DNA from: Flavivirga spongiicola
Lineage (GTDB): Bacteria > Bacteroidota > Bacteroidia > Flavobacteriales > Flavobacteriaceae
Assembly (NCBI RefSeq): GCF_030540825.1
Contig: NZ_JAUOEO010000001.1
Span: 2,515,001 to 2,579,000 of the forward strand
Reading direction: 5' to 3'
DNA: 64,000 bases
A program made the position numbers and the translations under genes. Below, in pieces: positions 26,232-35,762 of the stretch. A model generated the notes under the pieces. It worked only from the letters and a program-made list of their open reading frames with translations, made no database searches and was not told where the DNA came from. Each line of letters starts with the position of its first letter. The first letter of the stretch is position 1.

Positions 26232-26745
26232 TTTAAAACAAGCATTAGAAATTTTAGAGCGTACACCAAATACACTTAATGCATGGCTTACAAATTTATC
26301 GGATGAATGGATTTATACTAATGAAGGTGACAATACCTGGAGTGTTTTTGATGTTGTTGGACATTTAATTCATGGAGAAAAAACAGATTGGATGATTCGA
26401 ACAAGGATTATTTTAAGTGATTCAGAGAATAAAACATTTGAGTCTTTTGATAGATTTGCGCAGTTTGAAAATTCAAAAGGGAAAACATTACAACAATTAT
26501 TAAAAGAATTTTCAGAATTACGTGTAGAAAACTTAAAAGCACTTAAACAGTTAGAAATTAAAGAATCCCAATTTGGTATGAAAGCTACTCATCCGGAATT
26601 GGGTGAGGTGACTTTAAAAGAATTACTGGCAACTTGGGTCACACATGATTTAGGCCATATAGCTCAAATTACTCGTGTTATGGCAAAACTATATAAAGAT
26701 GAAGTCGGTCCTTGGGAAGCTTTTATTCCTATTTTAAATAAATAA
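26221..26745 (+). CDS. DinB-family protein (first of two)
   Basis: This is a 174-residue four-helix-bundle protein of the DinB/YfiT superfamily. The metal-binding His pattern of the family is visible as GHLIHGEKTDW near residue 45 and HDLGHIAQITRVM near residue 140. These proteins bind a divalent metal, and some are thiol (bacillithiol-type) transferases. The substrate here is unknown. The ATG lies inside the end of the serine hydrolase gene, 11 bp before its stop is complete, which indicates translational coupling. Confidence 0.87.
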   Translation: MTYNLKQALEILERTPNTLNAWLTNLSDEWIYTNEGDNTWSVFDVVGHLIHGEKTDWMIRTRIILSDSENKTFESFDRFAQFENSKGKTLQQLLKEFSELRVENLKALKQLEIKESQFGMKATHPELGEVTLKELLATWVTHDLGHIAQITRVMAKLYKDEVGPWEAFIPILNK

Positions 26746-26752
26746 AATACAG

Positions 26753-27262
26753 ATGTCTATTAAAGAGATTATACAAGAACTAGAAAACAATCAACAGGTA
26801 TTTAAAAGTCTTTTAATCTCTAAAAGAGATGAGGAATATTTATGGAAACCTGAGCCTGGAAAATGGAGTTTGTTAGAAATTGCATGTCATTTATTAGATG
26901 AAGAACGAGACGATTTTAAAGCCCGTGTAAAGCATGCACTTGAAACTCCCTTAAAAGCGTTGATACCAATTGATCCTGAGGGATGGGTTAAAGAAAGAGC
27001 ATATAGTACTAAAGATTATAACCAAACACTTTTAGCCTTTTTTGAAGAACGAAAACAATCCGTAATATGGTTAAAAAGTCAGATAAATGCTAATTGGGAT
27101 AGTAAATTAACACACCCTGAATTAGGAGATATGTCGGCGAAGTTATTTTTAACGAATTGGTTAGCTCATAACTATTTGCATATCAGACAAATTTTAAGGT
27201 ATCATTATAATTATTTAAAACAGAAAACAAACCTTGATTTAGGATATGCAGGAAGTTGGTGA
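26753..27262 (+). CDS. DinB-family protein (second of two)
   Basis: This is a 169-residue DinB-superfamily protein, 7 bp after the first one and similar in layout but clearly diverged. It has the opening KRDEEYLWKPEPGKWSLLEIACHLLDEE and the late His pair AHNYLHIRQILRY. The adjacent pair may be an old tandem duplication or a functional pair. The C-terminus NLDLGYAGSW overlaps the upstream region of the acetyltransferase gene. No signal peptide is present, so it is cytosolic. Confidence 0.85.
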   Translation: MSIKEIIQELENNQQVFKSLLISKRDEEYLWKPEPGKWSLLEIACHLLDEERDDFKARVKHALETPLKALIPIDPEGWVKERAYSTKDYNQTLLAFFEERKQSVIWLKSQINANWDSKLTHPELGDMSAKLFLTNWLAHNYLHIRQILRYHYNYLKQKTNLDLGYAGSW

Positions 27263-27276
27263 AAAATGAGATTATT

Positions 27277-27807
27277 ATGACGTTTAATATAGAAACAGAA
27301 CGATTAATTTTAAGAGAACTCAGGTTAAGTGATTTAGAAGGCATGTTCGAGTTAGATTCTGATCCCGAAGTGCATAAATACTTAGGTAATAAACCTGTAA
27401 AAACTAGAAAGGAGTCACAGAAAATTTTAGAGCGTGTTATCAATCAATATGAAGAACGCGGTATTGGCCGCTGGGCTATAATTAATAAAGACACTCAAGA
27501 GTTTATGGGATGGTCTGGACTAAAGCTTAATATAGAATATACTATGAATGGCTTTGCCGAGTTTTATGATGTAGGCTACAGAATAATAAAGCGTTTTTGG
27601 GGACAGGGTTATGCTACTGAATCTGGTAAAGCAGCAGTTGATTATGCCTTTAAAGTTTTAAAACTTCCAGAATTATATGGCATAACAGAAATGGGGAATG
27701 AAGCTTCACACAATGTGCTTTTAAAAATAGGATTAAAGTATGTCGAAGATTTTTATTATGAAGAAGAAAAACTAAAACTCCGTTGGTATAAAATTGAAAA
27801 CAAATAG
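27277..27807 (+). CDS. GNAT-family N-acetyltransferase, RimJ/RimL type
   Basis: This 176-residue acetyltransferase starts TFNIETERLILRELRLSDL, the standard opening of the RimJ/RimL (Acetyltransf_3) subgroup. The acetyl-CoA pyrophosphate loop is RFWGQGYATESGKAAVDYAF. The ATG at 27277 is preferred over a TTG at 27256 that overlaps the previous stop. The substrate may be a ribosomal protein, an antibiotic or a small molecule and is not predictable. It is followed 2 bp later by the zinc-finger gene, so it is in the same transcription unit. Confidence 0.9.
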   Translation: MTFNIETERLILRELRLSDLEGMFELDSDPEVHKYLGNKPVKTRKESQKILERVINQYEERGIGRWAIINKDTQEFMGWSGLKLNIEYTMNGFAEFYDVGYRIIKRFWGQGYATESGKAAVDYAFKVLKLPELYGITEMGNEASHNVLLKIGLKYVEDFYYEEEKLKLRWYKIENK

Positions 27808-27809
27808 TT

Positions 27810-28160
27810 ATGCAAAAACAATGTTTAGAATGTGGCGATAAAATAATTGGTAGAATAGATAAGAAATTCTGTAGCGATGGTTGTCGAAATGCTTATAATA
27901 ATAAAATAAACAAAGACAGTAAAAACTTAATCCGCAATACTAATAATAGGTTGCGTAAAAATTATAGAATTTTAGAGACACTCAATCCAACACAAAAAAC
28001 AAAAACATCCCGTGCCAAACTAATAGAAGCAGGTTTTGATTTTAATTATTTTACCACTATTTATACAACAAAAGCAGGCACTATTTATTACTTTGTGTAT
28101 GATCAAGGCTACTTACCTTTGGAAGGGGGTTATTATGCATTGGTGAAACGAGAAGGGTGA
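27810..28160 (+). CDS. Zinc-finger protein, function unknown
   Basis: This 116-residue protein begins with a four-Cys zinc knuckle, C5-x2-C8 and C21-x3-C25 (QCLECGDKIIG ... KFCSDGCRNAY). A basic helical region (about 30-60) and a beta-rich C-terminus (TIYTTKAGTIYYFVYDQGYLPLEGGYYALV) follow. The knuckle resembles DUF2116-type ribbons. The whole protein is of a kind common in Flavobacteriia and usually annotated hypothetical. Nucleic-acid binding is possible but unproven. It starts 2 bp after the acetyltransferase stop. Confidence 0.8.
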   Translation: MQKQCLECGDKIIGRIDKKFCSDGCRNAYNNKINKDSKNLIRNTNNRLRKNYRILETLNPTQKTKTSRAKLIEAGFDFNYFTTIYTTKAGTIYYFVYDQGYLPLEGGYYALVKREG

Positions 28161-28209
28161 ATCTTGTAACAAATAATGAAAATAAACACTTATAGTATAA
28201 AACCACTCT

Positions 28210-28917
28210 ATGATATTAGCTCTCAGTTTTATTGAAAGTCCTATTGCAGTTATTGTTATTTTAGGATCTATTTTAGTGTTTGCACTATACTATTTTAATA
28301 AAAAACAAGTCATATTAAGAAAGTTATCCAAAACAAGACGAAAAGCAGTAGCAAGTTTAAAGACTAACGAATTTGTTAAAGTTCATGGAAAAGCATTACA
28401 TGTTGTAGCTCCTTTGGTAGCCCCTTTAAGTAAAAGAAAATGTGTTTTTTATACTATTAAATTAGAAAAAAAGGTAAGCTCAGGCAAAAGTTCTTATTGG
28501 AAGACTATTGTAGATGAAGAAAAGATGCAAGATTTTTTTCTTGAACAAAACGGAAGTTATGTCATAGTAAGGCCAGTACCATCCCCTAAAAATTATAAGA
28601 GTTATTTGGTTAAAGATGAAAAAGTGTCTTCAGGAGTATTTAATGACCCAACCCCAGAATTTAAGGAACTGCTTAAAACATATAATATTGATAGCGAAGG
28701 TTTTTTTGGATTCAATAAAACACTACGATATGAAGAGGGTATCATAGAAGTTGGTGAAAAAATAACGGTTGCAGGTATTGCAAAATGGAAAACATTAAAC
28801 GAACCCATTCCAGAATATGCGTATTCAAAAATTGTGGAATTAATAAGTGACGAAAAAGAAAAGCTTATTATTACAGATCACCCAAAGGCCTTAAAAGACT
28901 CAAGGCATAGCATTTGA
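28210..28917 (+). CDS. Membrane protein with a GIDE/MUL1-like domain
   Basis: This is a 235-residue protein with one N-terminal membrane helix (about residues 10-28, IAVIVILGSILVFALYYF) and a basic segment after it. A beta-rich domain carries the GIDE-family pattern: APLSKRKCVFYTIKLEKKV, YVIVRPVPSPK, YEEGIIEVGEKITVAGIAKW. GIDE is the domain found outside the RING in the eukaryotic mitochondrial ligase MUL1. There is no RING finger here, so a ubiquitin-ligase function is not implied. Bacterial members are uncharacterised. It ends 27 bp from the convergent CBS-domain gene. Confidence 0.72.
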   Translation: MILALSFIESPIAVIVILGSILVFALYYFNKKQVILRKLSKTRRKAVASLKTNEFVKVHGKALHVVAPLVAPLSKRKCVFYTIKLEKKVSSGKSSYWKTIVDEEKMQDFFLEQNGSYVIVRPVPSPKNYKSYLVKDEKVSSGVFNDPTPEFKELLKTYNIDSEGFFGFNKTLRYEEGIIEVGEKITVAGIAKWKTLNEPIPEYAYSKIVELISDEKEKLIITDHPKALKDSRHSI

Positions 28918-28944
28918 ATGTCTTCACACTCAATTGGTATTAAA

Positions 28945-29421
28945 TTACTTCCAGTTTTGCCCTTTTAAGGCCAGAGCTGCTTTAAGAATATCTTTTTGAC
29001 TTATCTGTCCTACTAGTTTGCCATTTTCAACAATAGGAAAACGTCTTCGTTTAGAGTCGAGAAATTTATTGGCAGCATCAAAAATATTCATATTGCCATC
29101 AATGGTTTCAACATTTTTAACCATGTGCTTTTCAACGGTGGCGTCTTTGTCCATAGGCATATTATAATACCTGCTTTCACTTATTTGCTTAATACAATCA
29201 CCTTCAGATATAACGCCTATTAATTCATTTTTTTCATTTATTACAGGTCCTCCTGAAATTCTATGTTTTATTATAGCATCAATGACTTGCTCGATTCCTT
29301 GATCAGATCTAAATGTAATCAAATTTGTGGTCATATAATCACTAACCTTAATTGGGGTATCGGATGTAGCAGTAGCCTTTTTTGTTTTTTTTCGTGAAGC
29401 CAGAAAACTTTTTATTCCCAT
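28945..29421 (-). CDS. Protein with paired CBS domains
   Basis: This is a 158-residue cytosolic protein made of a basic N-terminus (GIKSFLASRKKTKKAT) and two CBS modules. The first is VSDYMTTNLITFRSDQGIEQVIDAIIKHRISGGPVINEKNELIGVISEGD. The second is KHMVKNVETIDGNMNIFDAANKFLDSKRRRFPIVENGKLVGQIS. Such Bateman pairs bind adenosyl ligands and regulate a partner. No partner domain is fused, so it acts in trans. It is monocistronic and convergent with the GIDE-like gene. Confidence 0.92.
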   Translation of the reverse strand: MGIKSFLASRKKTKKATATSDTPIKVSDYMTTNLITFRSDQGIEQVIDAIIKHRISGGPVINEKNELIGVISEGDCIKQISESRYYNMPMDKDATVEKHMVKNVETIDGNMNIFDAANKFLDSKRRRFPIVENGKLVGQISQKDILKAALALKGQNWK

Positions 29422-29655
29422 AATAATTAAATTTAGTAATCTTAAATATAGTTATTTTTTTTAGATTTTCCTAAAAAGATGCTTTTCATTTTAGGGGAAT
29501 TTTAATGAATAATGATACATTATAGTAGAATAATGACATCATATAATTTCTAGAAAAGGGAGTTACTTTGCTTAAACGAAAATAATTAGCATTCTTTTAA
29601 GAGATTAAATGTTAATTTTTTATAGTTTTAGCAAATTAAAATAAATATAAGAGGA

Positions 29656-30369
29656 ATGAAAAGATTATTTGGATTGATTTTATTAGCGAGCAGCTTTATG
29701 TTAAGCGCACAAAGTAACTCAGAATTAATAAAACATTATGAAGCTTATTATAAGCAAATGAAAGCTCAAGGGGATGTACAGGGGATTATAAATGGGATGA
29801 CACATTTAAATTTATTAGTGCCATCTGAAGCAAGAAAAGATACTTTAGCTTATTTATATATGACCGAAGGTAAATATATGCAAGCTCTAAATACTATCGG
29901 AATAGAAAAAAGTACTACGGATTCTGATATTGCGGTTGAGGTAAAAGCATTGTCTTTAAAATCGGTTAAACAGCCAAAATTAGCCATTGGATTTTTTGAA
30001 GAAATGTTTAAAAGAAACCCAAGCGCTTTAATTGCTTATGAATTAGCTGAACTTAATTTGCAAACTCAAAAACTGGCAGAGGCAGAAAAACATATTAATT
30101 ATGGTTTGGCAAATTCTAAAGATGATATGAAGAAAGCTTTTTATGAGACTCAAACACCTTATGAGGTGTCTTTAAAAGCTGCATTTATGTATTTAAATGC
30201 ACTAGCTACTTATAATAAAGACAAAAAAGCAAATATTGATGCCGCTGTTGATATTTTAGATGAAACTTTAAAAATAGCACCTGGCTTTAATTTAATTCAA
30301 TTAACAAAAAATGAATTGTTAAGACAAAAGCAGATTATGCAAACGCAAGCTGCACAACCAAAAAACTAA
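29656..30369 (+). CDS. Secreted TPR-like protein
   Basis: This is a 237-residue protein with a signal peptide (residues 1-19, MLSAQS). The rest is helical, with TPR-like spacing: DTLAYLYMTEGKYMQALNTIG near 65, PKLAIGFFEEMFKRNPSALIAYELAELNLQ near 115, and KANIDAAVDILDETLKIAPGF near 195. It is probably a periplasmic scaffold. No catalytic motif is visible. The RBS region AAGAGGA just before the ATG is unusually purine-rich for this genome. It ends at a strong bidirectional terminator shared with the convergent lipoprotein gene. Confidence 0.8.
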   Translation: MKRLFGLILLASSFMLSAQSNSELIKHYEAYYKQMKAQGDVQGIINGMTHLNLLVPSEARKDTLAYLYMTEGKYMQALNTIGIEKSTTDSDIAVEVKALSLKSVKQPKLAIGFFEEMFKRNPSALIAYELAELNLQTQKLAEAEKHINYGLANSKDDMKKAFYETQTPYEVSLKAAFMYLNALATYNKDKKANIDAAVDILDETLKIAPGFNLIQLTKNELLRQKQIMQTQAAQPKN

Positions 30370-30379
30370 TAAAAAAGAG

Positions 30380-30425
30380 TATCAAAAAGAAAAGCATCCC
30401 AAATGGGATGCTTTTCTTTTTGATA
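30380..30425. terminator. Bidirectional terminator between convergent genes
   Basis: A perfect 21-bp stem (30380-30400 with 30405-30425) encloses the loop AAAT. An A-rich left arm and a T-rich right arm let it work on both strands. It ends 15 bp from the stop of the minus-strand lipoprotein gene. Confidence 0.85.
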
Positions 30426-30440
30426 TATTATTTACTATTC

Positions 30441-32480
30441 TTACAGACCGGCGTTTTTCCAAGTCCATCCTGAAATATCTAATGCCGTCGCATCTTTACC
30501 AGAATTAAGCGTGTATTTTTTAGTTTCTCCAGATAGTAGAGTTGCATCAGCATTAGCACCTTCAATTTGTACATTAGCTAAAGCTCCACCGTCTTTCATG
30601 TCTAAATCGACATCATAACCGGTTAAATGTAAACCGGTAATGGTTCCACCTGATTGCTTTTTAAATTGTAAACCAGTACCTCCTACACTAGAAATAGCCG
30701 TGATATTTGTAAAAGTCGGATTTCCATTGTCTTTGTCTCCTTCAAAAACAGTTGAGAAACCAGTAACCGTATGAGAAATGTAAGCATTTGTTACAGATCC
30801 ATTCCATCCTTCTGTCCAGTCGATAGAGTCATCATCATTGTTTTCTAAGTATAAGTTAGATGCAGAAACTGTTCCACCAAAAAACTCTACCCCATCATCA
30901 GAACCATTAATAACAGATATGTTTTCTATAACAGTTTCAGAACCAACAGCATATAACGAAAGACCATTGTATTGAGACTCAGAGTTGATTTGAGCTCCAG
31001 TTCCTTTAAGCACTAAATATGTTATAGAACCAGAGTTGTCATTGTCAGTTGTACCACCATAAACAAAACCACCTATTTCAGCCACAGCATTAACGCCAGC
31101 AGTAGTTGTAGCATGACCACAAATAGTTAAACCTCCCCAGTCTCCACCATTTGCAGCTGTAGATGCAATTACAACAGGATCAGATTCAGTTCCTTGAATA
31201 TCTATTTCACCGCCTTGTAAAACTGCAATATAAACACCAGTACCACCGTCTCTGGCAGTAATTTTAGTTCCTGCAGGAATTGTTAATTTAGCGCCGCTTT
31301 GAACAATATAAGAAGAGTTTAAGATATAGTTTACAGAAGCGTCTAAAGTAACATTACCCGTAACAGCTCCTTGTAAAAGACTGCTTTCAAATGATAAATT
31401 TGTATCTACCCAATCAAAGTCTGAAGCATCTACAGTAGGAACAACAGAAGTATTTAAAGAATAAAAGTATTCTCCTGTTTCTATTTGTTTTGCAGGAAGA
31501 GCGTGAGCAACAGGAGCGTAACCATCATTAAAAACGACATTTGCAGTATCTCCACCGTCTTTCATATCTAAATCTACATCATAACCACTTAAAGAAAGGC
31601 CATCAATAGTAGCTCCAGATTGTAATTTGAATTGTAATGCAGTACCACCTACAGTAGAAATTGCTGTTATATTCGTGAATTTTGGGTTTCCATTTGTTTT
31701 ATCTCCTTCAAAAACAGTTGAGAAATCAGCAATAGTATGAGATATGTAAGCATTTGTTACAGATCCATTCCACCCTTCTGTCCAATCGATAGAATCATCA
31801 TCATTGTTCTCTAAGTATAAGTTTGTTGCAGAAACAGTCCCGCCAAAAAACTCAACGCCATCATCAGAACCATTTATTACTGCTACGTTATCTACTAATG
31901 TACCAGAACCAACAGCATAAAAAGAAACTCCGTTATATTGAGATTTTGTATTGATTTGTGCACCAGTACCAACAATTTGTAAGTATCTTATAATTCCAGA
32001 ACTATCGGTATCATCAGTACCTCCGTAAATAAAACCACCAACTTCAGCTTGAGCATCAACACCGGCAGTAGTAGTCGCTTTTCCACACAAGGTTAAACCT
32101 CCCCAATCGCCACGATTTCCATCAACAGATGACATTACAACCGGACTTCCTGCGTTTCCATTAATGTTAATTTCTCCACCTTTTAAAACAGCGATATATA
32201 CGTCGGTACCACCATTATCGGCAAGAATTTTAGTGCCAGCAGGAATACTTAATGAAGCACCATCTGCTATAATAAATTGACCTGTTAAATTATAAACAGT
32301 TGAAGCTTTAAGCGTATAGTTTTCTTCTAAAGTACCATTCATAACTCCAGCCTCTAAGTTTTCCAAAACTTTCGCTTTTGATGGCACTATTGGTGCTGGA
32401 TCATCAGAGCTACAGCTGGTTAAATTAATAGCAGTAAATGCTAATGCCACAGCAATTAATTTTAAAGATAATTTTTTCAT
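30441..32480 (-). CDS. Surface lipoprotein with two near-identical beta-helix-like modules
   Basis: This is a 679-residue lipoprotein. The lipobox LTSC (Cys23) is followed by SSDDP, an acidic stretch like the lipoprotein export signal that sends Bacteroidota lipoproteins to the cell surface. Two modules start at about residues 60 and 380. Each runs from SIPAGTKI-type strands through GGEI, GDWGGLTLCG, GGF(I/V)YGGT and DDGVEFFGGTVSA to GYDVDLDMKDGG. Long stretches such as LYLENNDDDSIDWTEGWNGS are the same in both. The pattern suggests a right-handed parallel beta-helix. It lies downstream of a TonB-dependent receptor on the same strand, so a role in surface binding of that receptor's ligand is likely, by inference. 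Acidic clusters could bind calcium. Confidence 0.82.
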   Translation of the reverse strand: MKKLSLKLIAVALAFTAINLTSCSSDDPAPIVPSKAKVLENLEAGVMNGTLEENYTLKASTVYNLTGQFIIADGASLSIPAGTKILADNGGTDVYIAVLKGGEININGNAGSPVVMSSVDGNRGDWGGLTLCGKATTTAGVDAQAEVGGFIYGGTDDTDSSGIIRYLQIVGTGAQINTKSQYNGVSFYAVGSGTLVDNVAVINGSDDGVEFFGGTVSATNLYLENNDDDSIDWTEGWNGSVTNAYISHTIADFSTVFEGDKTNGNPKFTNITAISTVGGTALQFKLQSGATIDGLSLSGYDVDLDMKDGGDTANVVFNDGYAPVAHALPAKQIETGEYFYSLNTSVVPTVDASDFDWVDTNLSFESSLLQGAVTGNVTLDASVNYILNSSYIVQSGAKLTIPAGTKITARDGGTGVYIAVLQGGEIDIQGTESDPVVIASTAANGGDWGGLTICGHATTTAGVNAVAEIGGFVYGGTTDNDNSGSITYLVLKGTGAQINSESQYNGLSLYAVGSETVIENISVINGSDDGVEFFGGTVSASNLYLENNDDDSIDWTEGWNGSVTNAYISHTVTGFSTVFEGDKDNGNPTFTNITAISSVGGTGLQFKKQSGGTITGLHLTGYDVDLDMKDGGALANVQIEGANADATLLSGETKKYTLNSGKDATALDISGWTWKNAGL

Positions 32481-32694
32481 TTTTGATTTTTATTATTTTA
32501 TAATAGTTATGCAAAGAAAATCGATTTATATCTCCTTTTGTTTACTAGAATATTAAACGTAGGTTACGTTTTGTTGTTAAATTAGGTGCTTTTGTTACCA
32601 AAAGGTTAACTGCATATAACCGATGTTTTGATGTTTCGTTTTTTGTTCTTTTAAATTAATTTCTACTTATGTTTTTGTAATATTTATTAAAAAG

Positions 32695-32722
32695 AAAGCC
32701 TCAAAGATTTCTTTGAGGCTTT
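32695..32722 (-). terminator. Terminator after the TonB-dependent receptor gene
   Basis: A perfect 13-bp stem (AAAGCCTCAAAGA / TCTTTGAGGCTTT) with a 2-base loop lies 28 bp past the receptor stop. It separates the receptor from the downstream lipoprotein gene and may let only part of the transcripts continue. The lipoprotein may also have its own promoter in 32481-32694. Confidence 0.68.
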
Positions 32723-32749
32723 AAACGATTATATGATTTAATGGTATGT

Positions 32750-35494
32750 TTATTTAAACGTATACTTTAAGCTCAAGCTTAATAAACTTCCTTTTTTATA
32801 TGAGCTTACAACTTCGTTTGTCTCAACACTTGTGTTAATGTCTCTAATTAACTGTGTTTGTTCTATATCTGGATTAAGAAGGTTTCTTCCAATAAATTTT
32901 AATAATAAATTATCTGTTATTTTTTTACTAACAACCAAATCCATAGTAAAGAATCCTTTTTCTATAATTTCATCATTATAAAGGGTGCTACTATTAGCAA
33001 AATCTTCAGGAGACCCTAATGCAAATATTTTGTCTGATGAATAATTACCAGTTATGGTAGCAATAAACTCTTTCTCTTTTTGATTGTTGTATCCTAATGA
33101 TCCATTTAAGATTAAATCTGAAGCGCCTTGTAAATCGGATTCTGTAACATTTTTATATTGAAATTCTTCTAATAAATCCTGATTAAACCACATTTTAGTT
33201 ATGTTAGCATTAAAGTTAAGGATGGGGTCTTCTTCTTCGTTTTCAATTAAATTTAAACGTGTTTCCAACTCAACACCAAAAACATTAGCTTTTTTACCTG
33301 TATTCGAGAATTCAAAAATCCCGGCAGAGCCTCTGGTTAAGGCTAAGTTAATTGGGTTTTTTATTTGTTTGTAGAATGTTGTGGCAGAAACCAACTCACT
33401 TTTTTTAGGGAAAAACTCCCATTTTAAGTCAACATTAAAAACATCAGATTTTTCTAAATTAGGGTCACCTCTTGTAACACGACCCGTTGGCGAAACATAC
33501 TCAAAAGGAGATAACTCTTTAAATTCCGGTAGAGTCTGAGTTAAACTTGAAGCAAAACGTAAAAAGTTTTTTTCATTTAACTCATATTTCAAATTAACAC
33601 TTGGGTATATTTCGTTATACTCTTTTGCAATGGAACCAACGCGCCCAACAAAGTTAGCCACATCCCATAACACATTTATTTCATCTCTCTCATATCTTAC
33701 GCCAATATTTCCAGAAAACCTTTTGTTTAAACCAAAATCTAAATTGGCAAAACCAGACATAATGGTTAAATCAGCATCATATCTATCAGGGTCACTTTCT
33801 CTTAAAATTAAACCATTGTTAAAGTTAGCTTCAGTAAAAGTGATTGAAAAATCATCTACAGATGGAACTTGAAAATCTCTAGCTCTAACACCAATAAATA
33901 AAGAGCTAAATACTCTTTCTTTTTTACGAATGTTAGCACCTATATGAAGCTTGAAGGGTTTCTTTTCATCTTCATCTAATTTCCCAAAACTTATCTCGTC
34001 TTTTAGGTAAGCATTGTATTCAGTATCTTCAATTTTTTGTTTAGATTTTCTTTGTTGAAAATCACCAACGTGAGCATATTGAACGGTATTAGCATCTAAA
34101 ATATTTGCTTCGTTTCTAATCCTGTTGGGCTCTTCAGCCAATACAAAATTATAGCCACCAGCCCATTTTAATGTATTGTTTTCACTTATTTGGTGATCAC
34201 CAATTATTTGATTCACGAGCAGTCTGGTTTGCTTGAAATTTTGGTCTCTTACAAAAGCGGCGTCTTCTTGAGGGTCTTGATCGAAAACATAACCCAAACC
34301 ATTTCTACCTTGCTCGTAAACATTATCTGTACTTTTATTAACCGATAAACTGCTTATTTTTATTCTATTATTATTATCTAATTTGAGTCCTAAATTTACA
34401 TATCCAGTAGAATTTGTATTCGTTGTAAATGACTCAACATCTGTAAATTCATTATCTAAAATATTAGATCTATAACTTCTGAAGATCCCTTCTTGATACC
34501 CAAAAGATTTTGAATGAGAACCAGAAGCAAAGATCGATAGCTCTTTTCCAAAAACCTCAAACTTATATCCACCAGATAAGGATAGGTTATAGTTTCCAGT
34601 GTTTTTTTGATTTAATGGATCCCAACTTTGTCTTGTAATTAAATCTACAAGAGCGAATTGTTTTTTATGAAAACCAAGTGTAACATCTTCAGAAGCTACG
34701 CTTCTTTTAAAATCACCATCTAATCCTAAAACATTAGTGTTATAACTTGAGCCTACACTAACAGAAAACTGCTTTTTAGAATACCCTTTTGAAGAGATAT
34801 CTACATTTCCAGAAGTTTGATCAGCATAACCAGAAGTAGCATAAGTTTTGCTAATTCCAACATTTTCAATCATATTGGTTGAAAATAAATTTAGATTAAT
34901 ATTTTTATTATCAACGTCATCAGATGGTATGGGTAGGCCATTCATTGTAGTAGATAAATATCTGTCTCCTAAGCCTCTTATGTATATTTCTCCAGTTCCT
35001 TCACTTTGTGTAACTCCAGAAATTTTAGTTGTTGCTGTTGCGGCATTAGAAACTCCAATTTTACCTAATCTTTCCGCTCCAATACTTTCTTTAATAACAA
35101 CAGCTTTCTTTTGCTCTATTAAAAGCGCTGTTTCACTCTCTCGCTTGGTGGTTGTAGTAATTACAATTTCACTTAAAGAAGCTGCACTAGCTCCCATAGG
35201 TACATTTACTTCGGTTACTTTTCCAGCAACTATTTGTATATTTATTTCCTGAGTTTCATACCCAACAAAACTAAAGATTAATGTATAAGGCCCAGGATCT
35301 AAACCTTCTAATGTATAATGGCCATCAAAATCTGAAGTTGTTCCTTTAGTAGTGCCTTTTATTATTACGTTAGCAAAAGCTAAAGGCTCATTGTTATACT
35401 CTTTGTCTGTTAGCTTTCCAACAGCAGAACCTTTACTTTGAGCATGGGAAAATGTAGCAGTAAAAACTGCCAATAGTACTAAAATTTTTTTCAT
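32750..35494 (-). CDS. TonB-dependent receptor with carboxypeptidase-like N-terminal domain
   Basis: This is a 914-residue outer-membrane receptor. The signal peptide ends near residue 18 (ATFSHAQS). Residues about 22-105 form a CarboxypepD_reg-like domain (VGKLTDKEYNNEPLAFANVIIKG ... YTLIFSFVGYETQEI). The plug follows, with IGVSNAATATTKISGVTQSEGTGEIYIRGLGDRYLSTTMNG near residues 145-190. The remainder is a 22-strand barrel ending in SLKYTFK with a terminal aromatic. The plug wording GLGDRYLSTTMNGLPIPS is typical of a receptor subgroup paired with beta-helix lipoproteins, which is the arrangement here. The ligand is unknown. The N-terminal domain is closely related to the isolated one at 35932-36318. 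Confidence 0.93.
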   Translation of the reverse strand: MKKILVLLAVFTATFSHAQSKGSAVGKLTDKEYNNEPLAFANVIIKGTTKGTTSDFDGHYTLEGLDPGPYTLIFSFVGYETQEINIQIVAGKVTEVNVPMGASAASLSEIVITTTTKRESETALLIEQKKAVVIKESIGAERLGKIGVSNAATATTKISGVTQSEGTGEIYIRGLGDRYLSTTMNGLPIPSDDVDNKNINLNLFSTNMIENVGISKTYATSGYADQTSGNVDISSKGYSKKQFSVSVGSSYNTNVLGLDGDFKRSVASEDVTLGFHKKQFALVDLITRQSWDPLNQKNTGNYNLSLSGGYKFEVFGKELSIFASGSHSKSFGYQEGIFRSYRSNILDNEFTDVESFTTNTNSTGYVNLGLKLDNNNRIKISSLSVNKSTDNVYEQGRNGLGYVFDQDPQEDAAFVRDQNFKQTRLLVNQIIGDHQISENNTLKWAGGYNFVLAEEPNRIRNEANILDANTVQYAHVGDFQQRKSKQKIEDTEYNAYLKDEISFGKLDEDEKKPFKLHIGANIRKKERVFSSLFIGVRARDFQVPSVDDFSITFTEANFNNGLILRESDPDRYDADLTIMSGFANLDFGLNKRFSGNIGVRYERDEINVLWDVANFVGRVGSIAKEYNEIYPSVNLKYELNEKNFLRFASSLTQTLPEFKELSPFEYVSPTGRVTRGDPNLEKSDVFNVDLKWEFFPKKSELVSATTFYKQIKNPINLALTRGSAGIFEFSNTGKKANVFGVELETRLNLIENEEEDPILNFNANITKMWFNQDLLEEFQYKNVTESDLQGASDLILNGSLGYNNQKEKEFIATITGNYSSDKIFALGSPEDFANSSTLYNDEIIEKGFFTMDLVVSKKITDNLLLKFIGRNLLNPDIEQTQLIRDINTSVETNEVVSSYKKGSLLSLSLKYTFK

Positions 35495-35762
35495 TATTTC
35501 TATTAATTTCTAGCTGCAAAGAACGGTAGACTATGTAAAGACTATGTTACCTTTAGATTAAACAACAGTAACTAAAGAGTTATCTAAATGTTACCTAAAA
35601 CAAGCCTGTTTTTTAATTTGTAAACAATAAGTTAACATTGGTTTTTCTTAAAAAAATGATGTTAAAGTGAAGATTGAATTTTACTAAACTCCAAATGAGT
35701 ATTGTTGTATATCTATTGGGAGTAAGTCTCCGTGTGCATATATGTAACGAATAATAAAGTTT

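Noticed and set aside
34848-35252. 134-codon ORF antisense to the TonB receptor
   Set aside because: It mirrors the plug domain. The hydrophobic composition is the reverse-strand image of beta-strand coding.
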